Assembly (NCBI GenBank): GCA_035544635.1
Contig: DATKDQ010000144.1
Location: 1-16,802, forward strand
Direction of reading: 5' to 3'
DNA length: 16,802 nt
DNA from: DATAFT01 sp035544635
Lineage (GTDB): Bacteria > Acidobacteriota > Thermoanaerobaculia > Multivoradales > Multivoraceae
Below, in pieces: positions 6,877 to 15,354 of the stretch (positions within the stretch are counted from its first letter, which is position 1; the number at the start of each line of letters is the position of its first letter). The translations under genes and the position numbers were made by a program. The notes below the pieces were generated by a model. The model ran no database searches, was not told the DNA's origin, and was given only the letters and a program-made list of their open reading frames with translations.

Positions 6877-8252
6877 GCATCCTCATCGTCGACGACGAAG
6901 AGGTCCTCCAGGACGTTCTCGCCGCGCTGGTGCGCGAGGAAGGCCACGAGCCGATCGCGGCGCGAACCGGCGAGGAGGCGATCGCCCTCTTGGAGCACGA
7001 GGAGATCGATCTCGTCCTGCTCGACCTCATGCTCCCCGGCCTCTCCGGGATGGAGGTGCTGCGGCGGATCCGCGAGCTGGATCCGGACCTGGTGGTGATC
7101 GTCATCACCGCGTTCTCGTCGATCGAGGGCGCGATCGACGCCATGAAGCAGGGCGCCTTCCACTACATCCCGAAACCGTTCAAGAACGAGGAGGTCCGCC
7201 TCACGATCCGCAAAGGCCTCGAGCGCCGGCAGCTCAAGGCCGAGAATCGCGCGCTGAAGGAGCAGCTCCACGGCCGCTTCGGCTTCGACCGCATCATCGG
7301 AAAGTCGAAGCCGATCCAGCAGGTGTTCGACCTCATCCGCCTGGCGGCTCCGTCGAAGTCGAACATCCTCATCCTCGGCGACAGCGGCACCGGCAAGGAG
7401 CTGGTGGCGAAGGCGATCCACCACAACTCCAAGCGGCGCAACGGCCCGTTCGTCACCGTCAACTCGGGCTCGATGCCGGCCGACCTCCTCGAGTCGAACC
7501 TCTTCGGCCACGTCAAGGGCTCGTTCACCGGCGCGATCTCGAACAAGAAAGGGCTCTTCGAGCTGGCCAACGGCGGATCGATCTTCTTCGACGAGATCGG
7601 GAACATCCCGCTCGACACCCAGGCCAAGCTCCTGCGCGTGATCCAGGAGAAGGAGTTCATGCGGCTGGGCGGCGTCGACGTGCTCAAGGCCGACGTCCGC
7701 ATCATCGCGGCCACCAACGCCAACCTGGAGGAGCTGGTGGAGCGCGGCTTGTTCCGGGAGGACCTCTACTACCGGCTCAACGTCATCACCATCCACCTGC
7801 CGCCGCTGCGCAAGCGCCCCGAGGACATCCCGCTCATCGCCAACCACTTCCTCAACACCTACGCGCGCGAGAACGAGAAGCCGATCCGCGAGATCTCGTC
7901 GGGGGCGATGCAGCTGCTCATGGACTACCACTGGCCGGGCAACGTGCGTGAGCTCGAGAACGCGGTCGAGCGGGCGGTGGTGCTGTCGACCGGCTCGGTC
8001 CTCGACGTCGACCTGCTGCCGCAGACGGTGCGCCAGCCGGCCGAGCTCCAGCTCCCGCTCGCCACGCTGCCGTCCAACGGCCTGTCGTTGAAGGACGCGG
8101 TCTCGGCCTACGAACGCCAGCTCATCGTGAAGGCGCTCCAGGCATCGGGCGGGGTGCAGAAGAAGGCTGCCGAGCTGCTCAACGTGAAGCCGACGACGCT
8201 CCATGAGATGATGAAGCGACTCACCATCTCGGTCGAAACCCTCGCGTCCTGA
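6873..8252 (+). CDS. NtrC-family sigma54-dependent response regulator
   Basis: The 459-residue protein has the three domains of NtrC regulators. The receiver (1-120) has acidic residues Asp7/Asp8, phospho-acceptor Asp51 in LVLLDLMLPG, and the conserved Thr and Lys in VITAFSS and YIPKPF. The AAA+ domain (about 140-380) has Walker A GDSGTGKE, Walker B GSIFFDEIG, the sigma54-contacting loop written GSFTGA (216-221) instead of GAFTGA, and the arginine-finger region FREDLYYRLNV. The C-terminal Fis-type helix-turn-helix is GGVQKKAAELLNVKPTTLHE. When phosphorylated it should bind an upstream enhancer and remodel sigma54 RNA polymerase. Its start overlaps the kinase stop (ATGA), so the two are translationally coupled. 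A sigma54 promoter precedes the kinase, making self-activation likely. Its regulon cannot be read from this window. Confidence 0.93.
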   Translation: MSILIVDDEEVLQDVLAALVREEGHEPIAARTGEEAIALLEHEEIDLVLLDLMLPGLSGMEVLRRIRELDPDLVVIVITAFSSIEGAIDAMKQGAFHYIPKPFKNEEVRLTIRKGLERRQLKAENRALKEQLHGRFGFDRIIGKSKPIQQVFDLIRLAAPSKSNILILGDSGTGKELVAKAIHHNSKRRNGPFVTVNSGSMPADLLESNLFGHVKGSFTGAISNKKGLFELANGGSIFFDEIGNIPLDTQAKLLRVIQEKEFMRLGGVDVLKADVRIIAATNANLEELVERGLFREDLYYRLNVITIHLPPLRKRPEDIPLIANHFLNTYARENEKPIREISSGAMQLLMDYHWPGNVRELENAVERAVVLSTGSVLDVDLLPQTVRQPAELQLPLATLPSNGLSLKDAVSAYERQLIVKALQASGGVQKKAAELLNVKPTTLHEMMKRLTISVETLAS

Positions 8253-8260
8253 GTGGTGAC

Positions 8261-9331
<1,071 letters not shown>

Positions 9332-9440
9332 CCGGCGATCGGCGTGGGAGGGACGAGAGCGGGCAAGCTGCTCCCCTCCTCGCCAACGCACCGGTCGGGT
9401 CGTGCACGGGAGCCGCGCCGGCGAGTACTAAGCTCCGGGC

Positions 9441-10337
9441 GTGAAGCGCCGCGTCGACGAGCTGCTCGGGGAAGCCAGGCGGCGACTCGCCGGCTCCTCC
9501 CTGGGCGCTCCGCCGCGCGAGGCGGCCCTCCTCCTGGCGAGAGTGCTCGGACTCTCCGAGGCGGCGCTCCTGGCGCATCCCGAGACGAGCGTCGACGACG
9601 ACGCGGAGCGCCGGTTCGGAAGCCTCCTCGAGCGCCGGCTCGGGGGCGAGCCGGTCGCCTACCTGTTCGAGGAGAAGGAGTTCTACGGCAGGACCTTCTT
9701 CGTCGATCGCCGGGTGCTGGTCCCACGGCCCGAGACCGAGCACGTGGTCGAGGCGGCGATCGAGCTCGCCCGAGCGCGGGAGCGGCGCAGCGCGGGCCCG
9801 AGGCGGACCGGCGCGCCGCGCATCCTCGACCTGGGCACCGGGTCCGGCTGCGTCGCGATCACCCTAGCTCTCGAGCTTCCAGGCGCGGTCGTGACCGGGA
9901 CCGACGTCTCCGTCGGCGCGCTGGCGGTCGCCGCCCGGAACCGCCGGCGCCACCGCGCGCCGGTGCGGCTCGCCGCGGCGCGCACGCTCGACGGCATCGA
10001 TGCCGCGCAGGCCGATCTAGTGGTCGCCAACCTGCCCTACCTCGATCCCGCGTCGACCGACGGCCTCGCGCTGGAGATCCTGCGCTGGGAGCCGGCCGGC
10101 GCTCTCTTCGGTGGCGCCCAGGGGCTTGATCGCTTCCGCGAGCTGCTGGCGGCGGCGACGCGGCTGTCCGCGGGCACGCTCTGCGTGCTCGAGATCGGCG
10201 CCGATCAGGCCCGCTCCGTCGAAACGCTCGCGGCGCAGTATCATCTGCGCCGGCTCGAGACGATCCGCGACTACGCTGGCCACGACCGCGTCCTCGTGCT
10301 CGTGCTCGAACGGGCTAGCTCCGGGAATGCTGGATAG
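9441..10337 (+). CDS. prmC: Release-factor glutamine N5-methyltransferase
   Basis: The protein transfers a methyl group from S-adenosylmethionine to the GGQ glutamine of release factors. It has 298 residues, close to the usual 275-300. A helical N-terminal domain is followed by the signature FYGRTFFVDRRVLVPRPETE, the SAM-binding ILDLGTGSGCVAI, and the substrate motif near residue 197. That motif reads NLPY (197-200) instead of the NPPY typical of PrmC. The start is GTG 9441 with CTCCGGGC just before it; no ATG fits the family N-terminus. The C-terminal residues RASSGNAG and the TAG stop (10335-10337) are encoded by the left repeat unit, so the original end was probably a few residues different. 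The neighbouring prfA supports the assignment. Protein MTases of similar fold (PrmB) are a less likely alternative. Confidence 0.92.
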   Translation: MKRRVDELLGEARRRLAGSSLGAPPREAALLLARVLGLSEAALLAHPETSVDDDAERRFGSLLERRLGGEPVAYLFEEKEFYGRTFFVDRRVLVPRPETEHVVEAAIELARARERRSAGPRRTGAPRILDLGTGSGCVAITLALELPGAVVTGTDVSVGALAVAARNRRRHRAPVRLAAARTLDGIDAAQADLVVANLPYLDPASTDGLALEILRWEPAGALFGGAQGLDRFRELLAAATRLSAGTLCVLEIGADQARSVETLAAQYHLRRLETIRDYAGHDRVLVLVLERASSGNAG

Positions 10338-10378
10338 CATTCCCTCCGCTAGCATGCCTCTGGCGCCGCGGACGGCGC
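10314..10378 (+). repeat. Paired-hairpin dispersed repeat, copy 3 (plus orientation)
   Basis: Hairpin 1 has an outer stem GCTAGC (10314-10319) / GCTAGC (10348-10353), a three-base TCC internal loop on each side, an inner stem GGGAATGCT (10323-10331) / AGCATTCCC (10336-10344) and loop GGAT. Hairpin 2 is GCGCCG-CGGA-CGGCGC at 10363-10378. The first 24 bases lie inside prmC and include its TAG stop (10335-10337). Orientation is opposite to the copies at 1678-1824. Confidence 0.78.
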
Positions 10379-10442
10379 TGGCTCCGGGAATGCTGGATAG
10401 CATTCCCTCCGCCACCCATGATCGTGGCGCCGCGGACGGCGC
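10377..10442 (+). repeat. Paired-hairpin dispersed repeat, copy 4 (plus orientation)
   Basis: Hairpin 1 has an inner stem GGGAATGCT (10386-10394) / AGCATTCCC (10399-10407) with loop GGAT, identical to copy 3, and an outer stem GCTGGC (10377-10382) / GCCACC (10411-10416) with five of six pairs. Hairpin 2 recurs at 10427-10442. The offset from copy 3 is 63-64 bases. It fills the gap between prmC and murA and ends 35 bases before the murA start. Confidence 0.78.
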
Positions 10443-10477
10443 GGTCGCGCACGGCACTCGTCGAGGCGAAGCCCTTC

Positions 10478-11737
10478 ATGGACCGTTTCCGCGTCGTCGG
10501 ACCGAACCGCCTGGAAGGACGGATCCGGGCGGCTGGAGCGAAGAACGCCGCGCTGCCGTCGCTCGCCGCCACGCTCCTGACCGACGCCCCGGTTCTCCTG
10601 CGCGGGATCCCGGGCGTGGCCGATATCCGCACCATGCGGCGCCTCCTCGCCCACGACGGTGTGGCGAGCGCCGAAGAGGACGGAGCGCTCCGGCTCGTCC
10701 CAGAGGCGGGCGCCGCCGCGGACGAGGCGCCCTACGAGCTGGTGAAGACGATGCGGGCGAGCGTCCTCGTGCTCGGCCCGCTGCTCGCGCGGCGCGGGCG
10801 CGCCCGCGTGTCGCTGCCCGGCGGCTGCGCCATCGGGGTGCGGCCGATCGATCAGCATCTCGCCGGGCTCGAGGCGCTGGGCGCCAAGGTCGAGCTCGAT
10901 CGCGGCTACGTCGAGGCGCGCGCCGGCCGACTCACCGCCGCCCGCTTCCGCTTCGCGCTGCCCACGGTGACCGGCACCGAGAACGTGATGATGGCCGCCA
11001 CCCTGGCCCGCGGCACCACCGTGCTCGAGAACTGCGCGCGTGAGCCGGAGATCGAGGATCTCGGGAGACTGCTCAACGCGATGGGTGCGGTCATCGAGGG
11101 AGCCGGCGCGGAGCGCATCACCATCACCGGCGTCGACCGCCTCGGCGGCGCCGACCATGCGATCCTCCCCGACCGCATCGAGGGCGGCACCTATCTCATC
11201 GCGGCGGCGCTGACCGGCGGTGACGTCACGGTCGACAACCTCGTCGCCGCGGACCTCGCTCCGCTGCTCGAGAGGCTGGCGGAGACCGGGGCCGAGGTCG
11301 ACTCGGGACCGGGCTGGATCCGGGTGCGGCGCGACGGCGAGCTCCTGCCGCGCGACGTCGTCACGGCGCCCCATCCCGGCTTCCCCACCGACCTCCAGGC
11401 GCAGTACATGGCGCTCATGACGCAGGCGCGCGGCCACGCCGCGATCTGCGAGACCGTGTTCGAGAACCGCTTCCAGCACGTGCCCGAGCTCGCGCGCATG
11501 GGCGCCGCGATCGGCGTCGAGGGCAACCTCGCGCGGGTGAGCGGCCCCACCCCCCTCTCCGGCGCCAAGGTGATGGCGACCGATCTCCGCGCGTCGGCCT
11601 GCCTGGTGCTCGCCGGTCTCGCCGCTCGGGGCGAGACCTGGATCGACCGCATCTACCATCTCGATCGCGGCTACGAGGCGATGGAGCGCAAGCTCCAGAG
11701 CCTCGGCGCGCGCGTGGAGCGGATCTCCGGTTCGTGA
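10478..11737 (+). CDS. murA: UDP-N-acetylglucosamine 1-carboxyvinyltransferase
   Basis: MurA adds enolpyruvate from phosphoenolpyruvate to UDP-GlcNAc, the first committed step of peptidoglycan synthesis in the cytoplasm. The 419-residue protein has Lys22-Asn23 (GAKNAALPSL), catalytic Cys117 in LPGGCAIGVRPIDQHL (the fosfomycin-sensitive residue, not Asp), TDLQAQYMAL with the catalytic aspartate, and HLDRGYEAMERKLQSLGA near the end. I chose ATG 10478 because it places the KN pair at 22-23, as in the well-studied E. coli enzyme, and it follows GAGG. The frame opens earlier at ATG 10418, but those 20 extra codons are repeat sequence. It follows prfA-prmC, a gene order seen in many bacteria. Its stop overlaps the next start by one base (TGATG). 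Confidence 0.96.
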   Translation: MDRFRVVGPNRLEGRIRAAGAKNAALPSLAATLLTDAPVLLRGIPGVADIRTMRRLLAHDGVASAEEDGALRLVPEAGAAADEAPYELVKTMRASVLVLGPLLARRGRARVSLPGGCAIGVRPIDQHLAGLEALGAKVELDRGYVEARAGRLTAARFRFALPTVTGTENVMMAATLARGTTVLENCAREPEIEDLGRLLNAMGAVIEGAGAERITITGVDRLGGADHAILPDRIEGGTYLIAAALTGGDVTVDNLVAADLAPLLERLAETGAEVDSGPGWIRVRRDGELLPRDVVTAPHPGFPTDLQAQYMALMTQARGHAAICETVFENRFQHVPELARMGAAIGVEGNLARVSGPTPLSGAKVMATDLRASACLVLAGLAARGETWIDRIYHLDRGYEAMERKLQSLGARVERISGS

Positions 11738-14001
11738 TGCTCGCCTTCCTGCTCGCCGTCGTCGCCGTCGGCGTCGAGTCGCGCATCGAGCTGGTCGCGC
11801 TCCAGCAGGAGGAGAAGCGGGTCGAGGCCGCCAAGCTGGCCGAACGCCTCCTCGCCGAATCGCCCGACGAGGCTCGCGCCCTGGGGATCGAGTACCTGCT
11901 CGGGGACCTGCGCGAGCGACTCGGTCAGACCCGCGAGGCGGTGGCGGCCTACGCGCGCGTGATGCGAACATCCCGGGGCCTGCGTCCCTACGCGCTGCTG
12001 CGCGCCGCGGCGATCCAGACCGAGCTCGGACACCCGGAGCTGTCGTCGGGGCTTCTGGTCTCGCTCCTCCAGGGCGATCCTCCGCCCGCGCTCATCGAGC
12101 CGGCCGAGCGGCTCCTCATCCGCTCGCTCGAGCGGGGCGGCGACTGCCGCGTGCTCGAAAACCTGGCGCTCGATCCACTGCCGGCGTCCACCCGCCGGAG
12201 GATCGTCCTGCTCCGCCTCGGCTGCACGCCGGGCACGAGCCGGGACCGCGCTCATCAGCTCCTCGATCTGCTGCGCGAGGACGGCACCGATCTCGCCGCG
12301 AGCGAGGCGGCTCGGCGGCTGCAGCGGATCCCCGGTCTGGAGCTCCACGGCGAAGCCGCCGCGGTCCTCGGCTCCAGCCTGCATCATCACCGTGAGTTCG
12401 GGGCCGCGGCGCGTCACCTCGCGACCGCGACCGCGGCGCTGCCGCGCGAGCTCGAGAGCAGAGCCGAGATCGACACGCTCTACCTGCTCGTTCGCTCCTG
12501 GTTCTGGAACGGCGAGCTGGTTCGCGCTGCCGCGGGGTTCGGCAGCCTGGCCGAGCGGGTACACCGGCCGGAAGACCGCGCGCGAGCGCTCTACCACCAG
12601 GGCCGCAGCTTCGAGCTGCGCGGCGAGTGGGCGGCGGCGTCGGCGAGCTACCGCAAGGCCTACCTCGCCGACCCCAGCGGCCGCTTCTCGGCGGCGGGCC
12701 TGATCTCGGCGCTGCGCGTCGAGTGGCGGACCGGGCGAGAGGAGGCGGTGCTCGAGATTCTCGACCTGTTGCCGACGCGCCCCGATTGGCGCCAGGAATC
12801 GGCTCGCGCCGCCCTCTACGTCGCGAGCTCGGACCTGGTGCGCCGGCGAACCGACCGCGCCGGCCGCTGGCTGCGGCAGGTCGAGCTGGCGATCGGCCGC
12901 GACTCGGTCGAGCTCCAGTACTGGCGCGCTCGGCTCGAAGACGCCAAGGGTGACGCTGCTCGCGCGGTCGAGCACTACCTGGCGACGCTCGGCATCGATC
13001 CCTACCATCCCCTGGCCGCAGCCGCGAGCGAGCGGCTGCGAGCGCCGGAGCTGAGCGCCGAGGCAGAGCGAGCGGCGGTCGCGCTCGGGCGCTCGCACCG
13101 GATGCGTGACCTCGTGGCGGCGTTGCGCCACCTCGGTGAGGAGCACGCGAGCGGGAGAGCGGCGCACGCCCGCCTGGTGGAGCGTGCCGCCGCTCACCGC
13201 GCCGTGCGCGAGCTGGCCGAGCCGATTCCGGTTCCGCCGGCGGCGTGGCCGATCTGGGACGCCAAGCTTTCGACGCCGGAGGAGGCGCTGCTCGCGCTCG
13301 GCGTCTGGGGCGCCGCCAGCGTGGCCGCCCTCGAGCACTTCCCGCCGACCCAGCCCGCGCTGGCTCTCACCGCGAGCGAGGGGCTCTACCATGCGGGCCG
13401 CGTGCGGCGCTCGATCTACATCGCCGAGGTGCTCGCGGGCCGCATCGGCGAGCACCTCCCCGAGCCGCTCTGGTCGCGGCCGCTGCGGGTGCGGCTGCAT
13501 CCGGCTCCCTATGCCGAGGTGGTGGAGCGGAGCGCCCGCGCACGCGGCGTCGAGGCGGCCCTCCTCTACGCAGTCCTGCGCGAGGAGAGCCGGTTCGACC
13601 CCAACGCGGTGTCGCCGGCCTCGGCCCGCGGCATGGCGCAGTTCGTCTTCCCGACGGCGCGGTCGCTCGCGAGCCGCATCGGACTCGGCCGCATCAGGCC
13701 CGACGATCTCACCGACCCGGTGGTCTCGATCGAGCTCGCCGCCGCCTACGTCGCCGAGCTGCTCGAGCGGTTCGGTGGATCGGCGCCCGCGGCGGTGGCC
13801 GCCTACAACGCAGGCGACCGCCAGGTCGATCTCTGGCGCACTCACTGCTACAGCCGCGATCCGGCCGAGTTCCTGGCCAAGGTGAGCTTCCCGGAGACGC
13901 GGGCCTACGTCGCGCGCGTGCTCGGCGCTCGCGCGAGGTACCGAGAGCTGTACGCGCCGCCGCAGCAGCCGACCGGGCCGGCGGGGCAGGCAGGGGATTG
14001 A
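11737..14001 (+). CDS. Slt-type soluble lytic murein transglycosylase
   Basis: The C-terminal domain (about residues 595-735 of 754) is a lysozyme-like SLT domain: LLYAVLREESRFDPNAVSPASARGMAQF in pieces, with Glu617 in the E-S pair as the expected catalytic acid, then AAYNAGDRQV. These enzymes cleave the MurNAc-GlcNAc bond and leave 1,6-anhydro-MurNAc ends. The long N-terminal part is alpha-helical and rich in Ala, Leu, Arg and Glu, with TPR-like helix pairs, matching the helical superhelix of Slt70. The N-terminus MLAFLLAVVAVGVES is hydrophobic but short and lacks the usual positive charge, so export is likely but not clean. No lipobox Cys is seen. ATG 11737 overlaps the murA stop; a GTG one codon earlier is equally possible. 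Coupling with murA suggests cell-wall remodelling in step with precursor synthesis. Confidence 0.87.
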   Translation: MLAFLLAVVAVGVESRIELVALQQEEKRVEAAKLAERLLAESPDEARALGIEYLLGDLRERLGQTREAVAAYARVMRTSRGLRPYALLRAAAIQTELGHPELSSGLLVSLLQGDPPPALIEPAERLLIRSLERGGDCRVLENLALDPLPASTRRRIVLLRLGCTPGTSRDRAHQLLDLLREDGTDLAASEAARRLQRIPGLELHGEAAAVLGSSLHHHREFGAAARHLATATAALPRELESRAEIDTLYLLVRSWFWNGELVRAAAGFGSLAERVHRPEDRARALYHQGRSFELRGEWAAASASYRKAYLADPSGRFSAAGLISALRVEWRTGREEAVLEILDLLPTRPDWRQESARAALYVASSDLVRRRTDRAGRWLRQVELAIGRDSVELQYWRARLEDAKGDAARAVEHYLATLGIDPYHPLAAAASERLRAPELSAEAERAAVALGRSHRMRDLVAALRHLGEEHASGRAAHARLVERAAAHRAVRELAEPIPVPPAAWPIWDAKLSTPEEALLALGVWGAASVAALEHFPPTQPALALTASEGLYHAGRVRRSIYIAEVLAGRIGEHLPEPLWSRPLRVRLHPAPYAEVVERSARARGVEAALLYAVLREESRFDPNAVSPASARGMAQFVFPTARSLASRIGLGRIRPDDLTDPVVSIELAAAYVAELLERFGGSAPAAVAAYNAGDRQVDLWRTHCYSRDPAEFLAKVSFPETRAYVARVLGARARYRELYAPPQQPTGPAGQAGD

Positions 14002-14003
14002 TC

Positions 14004-14777
14004 GTGTCCGCAGGCGATGCCCACGAGCCCTCGACTGAAGCCCGCGCGCCGGGCGATCGGCGCGGAACGTTGTGGGTGGTCTCGACTCCGATCGGAAACC
14101 TCGGCGACCTCACGCCGCGCGCGGCGGAGGTGCTCGGCACGGTCGACGTGGTGGCCTGCGAGGACACTCGCCGCACCGGCCGGCTGCTCCAGCATCTCGG
14201 GCTGCGCAAGACCTTGCGCTCGCTTCACGAGCACAACGAGCGGGCGCGCGTCCGCGAGATCCTCCAGACCCTCGAGCAGGGACGCGACGTCGCGCTGGTG
14301 AGCGACGCCGGAACACCGCTCCTCTCCGACCCCGGGTTCCTCGTCGTTCGCGAGGCGGCGACAGCCGGCCTCACGGTGCGTCCGTTGCCGGGTCCCTCGG
14401 CCGCCCTCGCGGCGCTGGTGGTGTCGGGGCTTCCGCCCTACCCGTTCACGATGCTTGGGTTTCCGCCACCCCGTTCGGGCAGGCGACAGAGCTTCCTGCG
14501 CCGCTTCGCGGAGCTCGCTCACACGCTTGTCCTGTTCGAGTCGCCGCACCGTCTGCTCGCGAGCCTCGACGACGCGATCGCGGTCCTGGGCGACCGGCCG
14601 GCCGCGATCGCGCGGGAGCTGACCAAGCTCCACGAGGAGGTCCTGCGCGGGACGCTTCGCGAGCTCCGCGACGAGCTCGGAGCGCGGCCGAAGCTCCAGG
14701 GGGAGTTCGTGGTGGTGGTTGGAGGTTCCGCCCAGGCTCGCTCTACCGAACGGCAACGCCGTCGAGCAGGATCTTGA
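14004..14777 (+). CDS. rsmI: 16S rRNA (cytidine-1402 2'-O) methyltransferase
   Basis: RsmI methylates the ribose of C1402 in the decoding centre of 16S rRNA, using S-adenosylmethionine. The 257-residue product has the tetrapyrrole-methylase-fold signatures: VVSTPIGNLGDLTPRA, VACEDTRRTGRLL, HEHNE, VSDAGTPLLSDPG, PLPGPSAALAALVVSGLP and FESPHRLL. It is slightly shorter than E. coli RsmI (286) and ends soon after the LQGEFVVVVGG strand. The start is GTG 14004, with AGGGG about nine bases upstream and two bases after the preceding stop. The last dozen residues (STERQRRRAGS) are basic, unlike the usual family end, and are encoded by DNA that also codes for the end of the convergent TetR gene. Confidence 0.94.
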   Translation: MSAGDAHEPSTEARAPGDRRGTLWVVSTPIGNLGDLTPRAAEVLGTVDVVACEDTRRTGRLLQHLGLRKTLRSLHEHNERARVREILQTLEQGRDVALVSDAGTPLLSDPGFLVVREAATAGLTVRPLPGPSAALAALVVSGLPPYPFTMLGFPPPRSGRRQSFLRRFAELAHTLVLFESPHRLLASLDDAIAVLGDRPAAIARELTKLHEEVLRGTLRELRDELGARPKLQGEFVVVVGGSAQARSTERQRRRAGS

Positions 14778-15354
14778 GGAGGTCCTCGAGATAGCTCTCG
14801 TTCGCGACGGCGGGGTCGCGATGCGCGTAGGTCTCGTGGCCGTAGGCGTGGCGTGCCTGGAACCAGTAGGTCGAGAGCGCGAAGAACACGAACATGATGT
14901 GCCACGGATCGACGTCGCTCCGGAACGTGCCCTGGGCCTGCGCCCGGCGCAGCCGCTCGACGCCGCGATGCAGGAGATCCGGGTTGGAGGGGGCCGCCAG
15001 CGTGGGGTCCTCGAGGTTCATCCACGCCGACAGCCGCACGAAGCTCGGGTTCGACTCGAGGAACCGGAAGTAGATCCGCAGCGACTCGGTGAGGCTCGCA
15101 CGGTCGGAGGCGGGGGTCGCCGCGATCGGCCGCTGCGCCTCGAAGTACTCGTCGAGCGAGCGCCGCTTGACCTCGGCCCAGAGCTCCTTCTTGGAGCCGA
15201 AGTGATGATGGATCAGGCTCTTGGTGACCGCCGCTCGGCGCGCCACGTCGCTCATCGACGCGGCCGCGAACCCCTTGGCGACGAAGATCGCCTCGGCGGC
15301 GTCGAGGATCGCCGTCCGCGTCACCTCGGGATCGCGGCGCCGCGTCGCGCTCAC
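14743..15354 (-). CDS. TetR/AcrR family transcriptional regulator
   Basis: The 203-residue protein has a standard TetR DNA-binding domain at residues about 12-60: AILDAAEAIFVAKGFAAASM, SDVARRAAVTKSLIHHHFGS, KKELW. The C-terminal ligand domain is divergent and rich in aromatics (YFRFLESNPSFVRLSAWMN, WHIMFVFFALSTYWFQARHAYG), suggesting a hydrophobic ligand or none recognisable. Length is typical. The GTG start (15354) overlaps the mnmA stop (GTGA), so it is translated with mnmA. Its 3' end overlaps rsmI by 35 bp on the opposite strand. No divergent target gene with an obvious operator is adjacent, so the regulated genes are unknown. TetR proteins are usually repressors. Confidence 0.9.
   Translation of the reverse strand: MSATRRRDPEVTRTAILDAAEAIFVAKGFAAASMSDVARRAAVTKSLIHHHFGSKKELWAEVKRRSLDEYFEAQRPIAATPASDRASLTESLRIYFRFLESNPSFVRLSAWMNLEDPTLAAPSNPDLLHRGVERLRRAQAQGTFRSDVDPWHIMFVFFALSTYWFQARHAYGHETYAHRDPAVANESYLEDLLKILLDGVAVR

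Noticed and set aside
9332..9440. TACTAA (9426-9431) as a -10 element for prmC
   Set aside because: No acceptable -35 at 16-18 bp spacing and a poor match to TATAAT; not enough to call.
10314..10442. CRISPR-like direct repeats
   Set aside because: Only two tandem units, each internally palindromic with no unique spacer of regular length, and no cas genes.
10418..10477. Earlier ATG for murA
   Set aside because: The 20 added codons are repeat-unit sequence and would shift the conserved Lys-Asn pair away from 22-23.
11671..13845. 724-codon minus-strand frame
   Set aside because: Antisense to the lytic transglycosylase gene, whose plus frame has a clear SLT catalytic domain and is coupled to murA.
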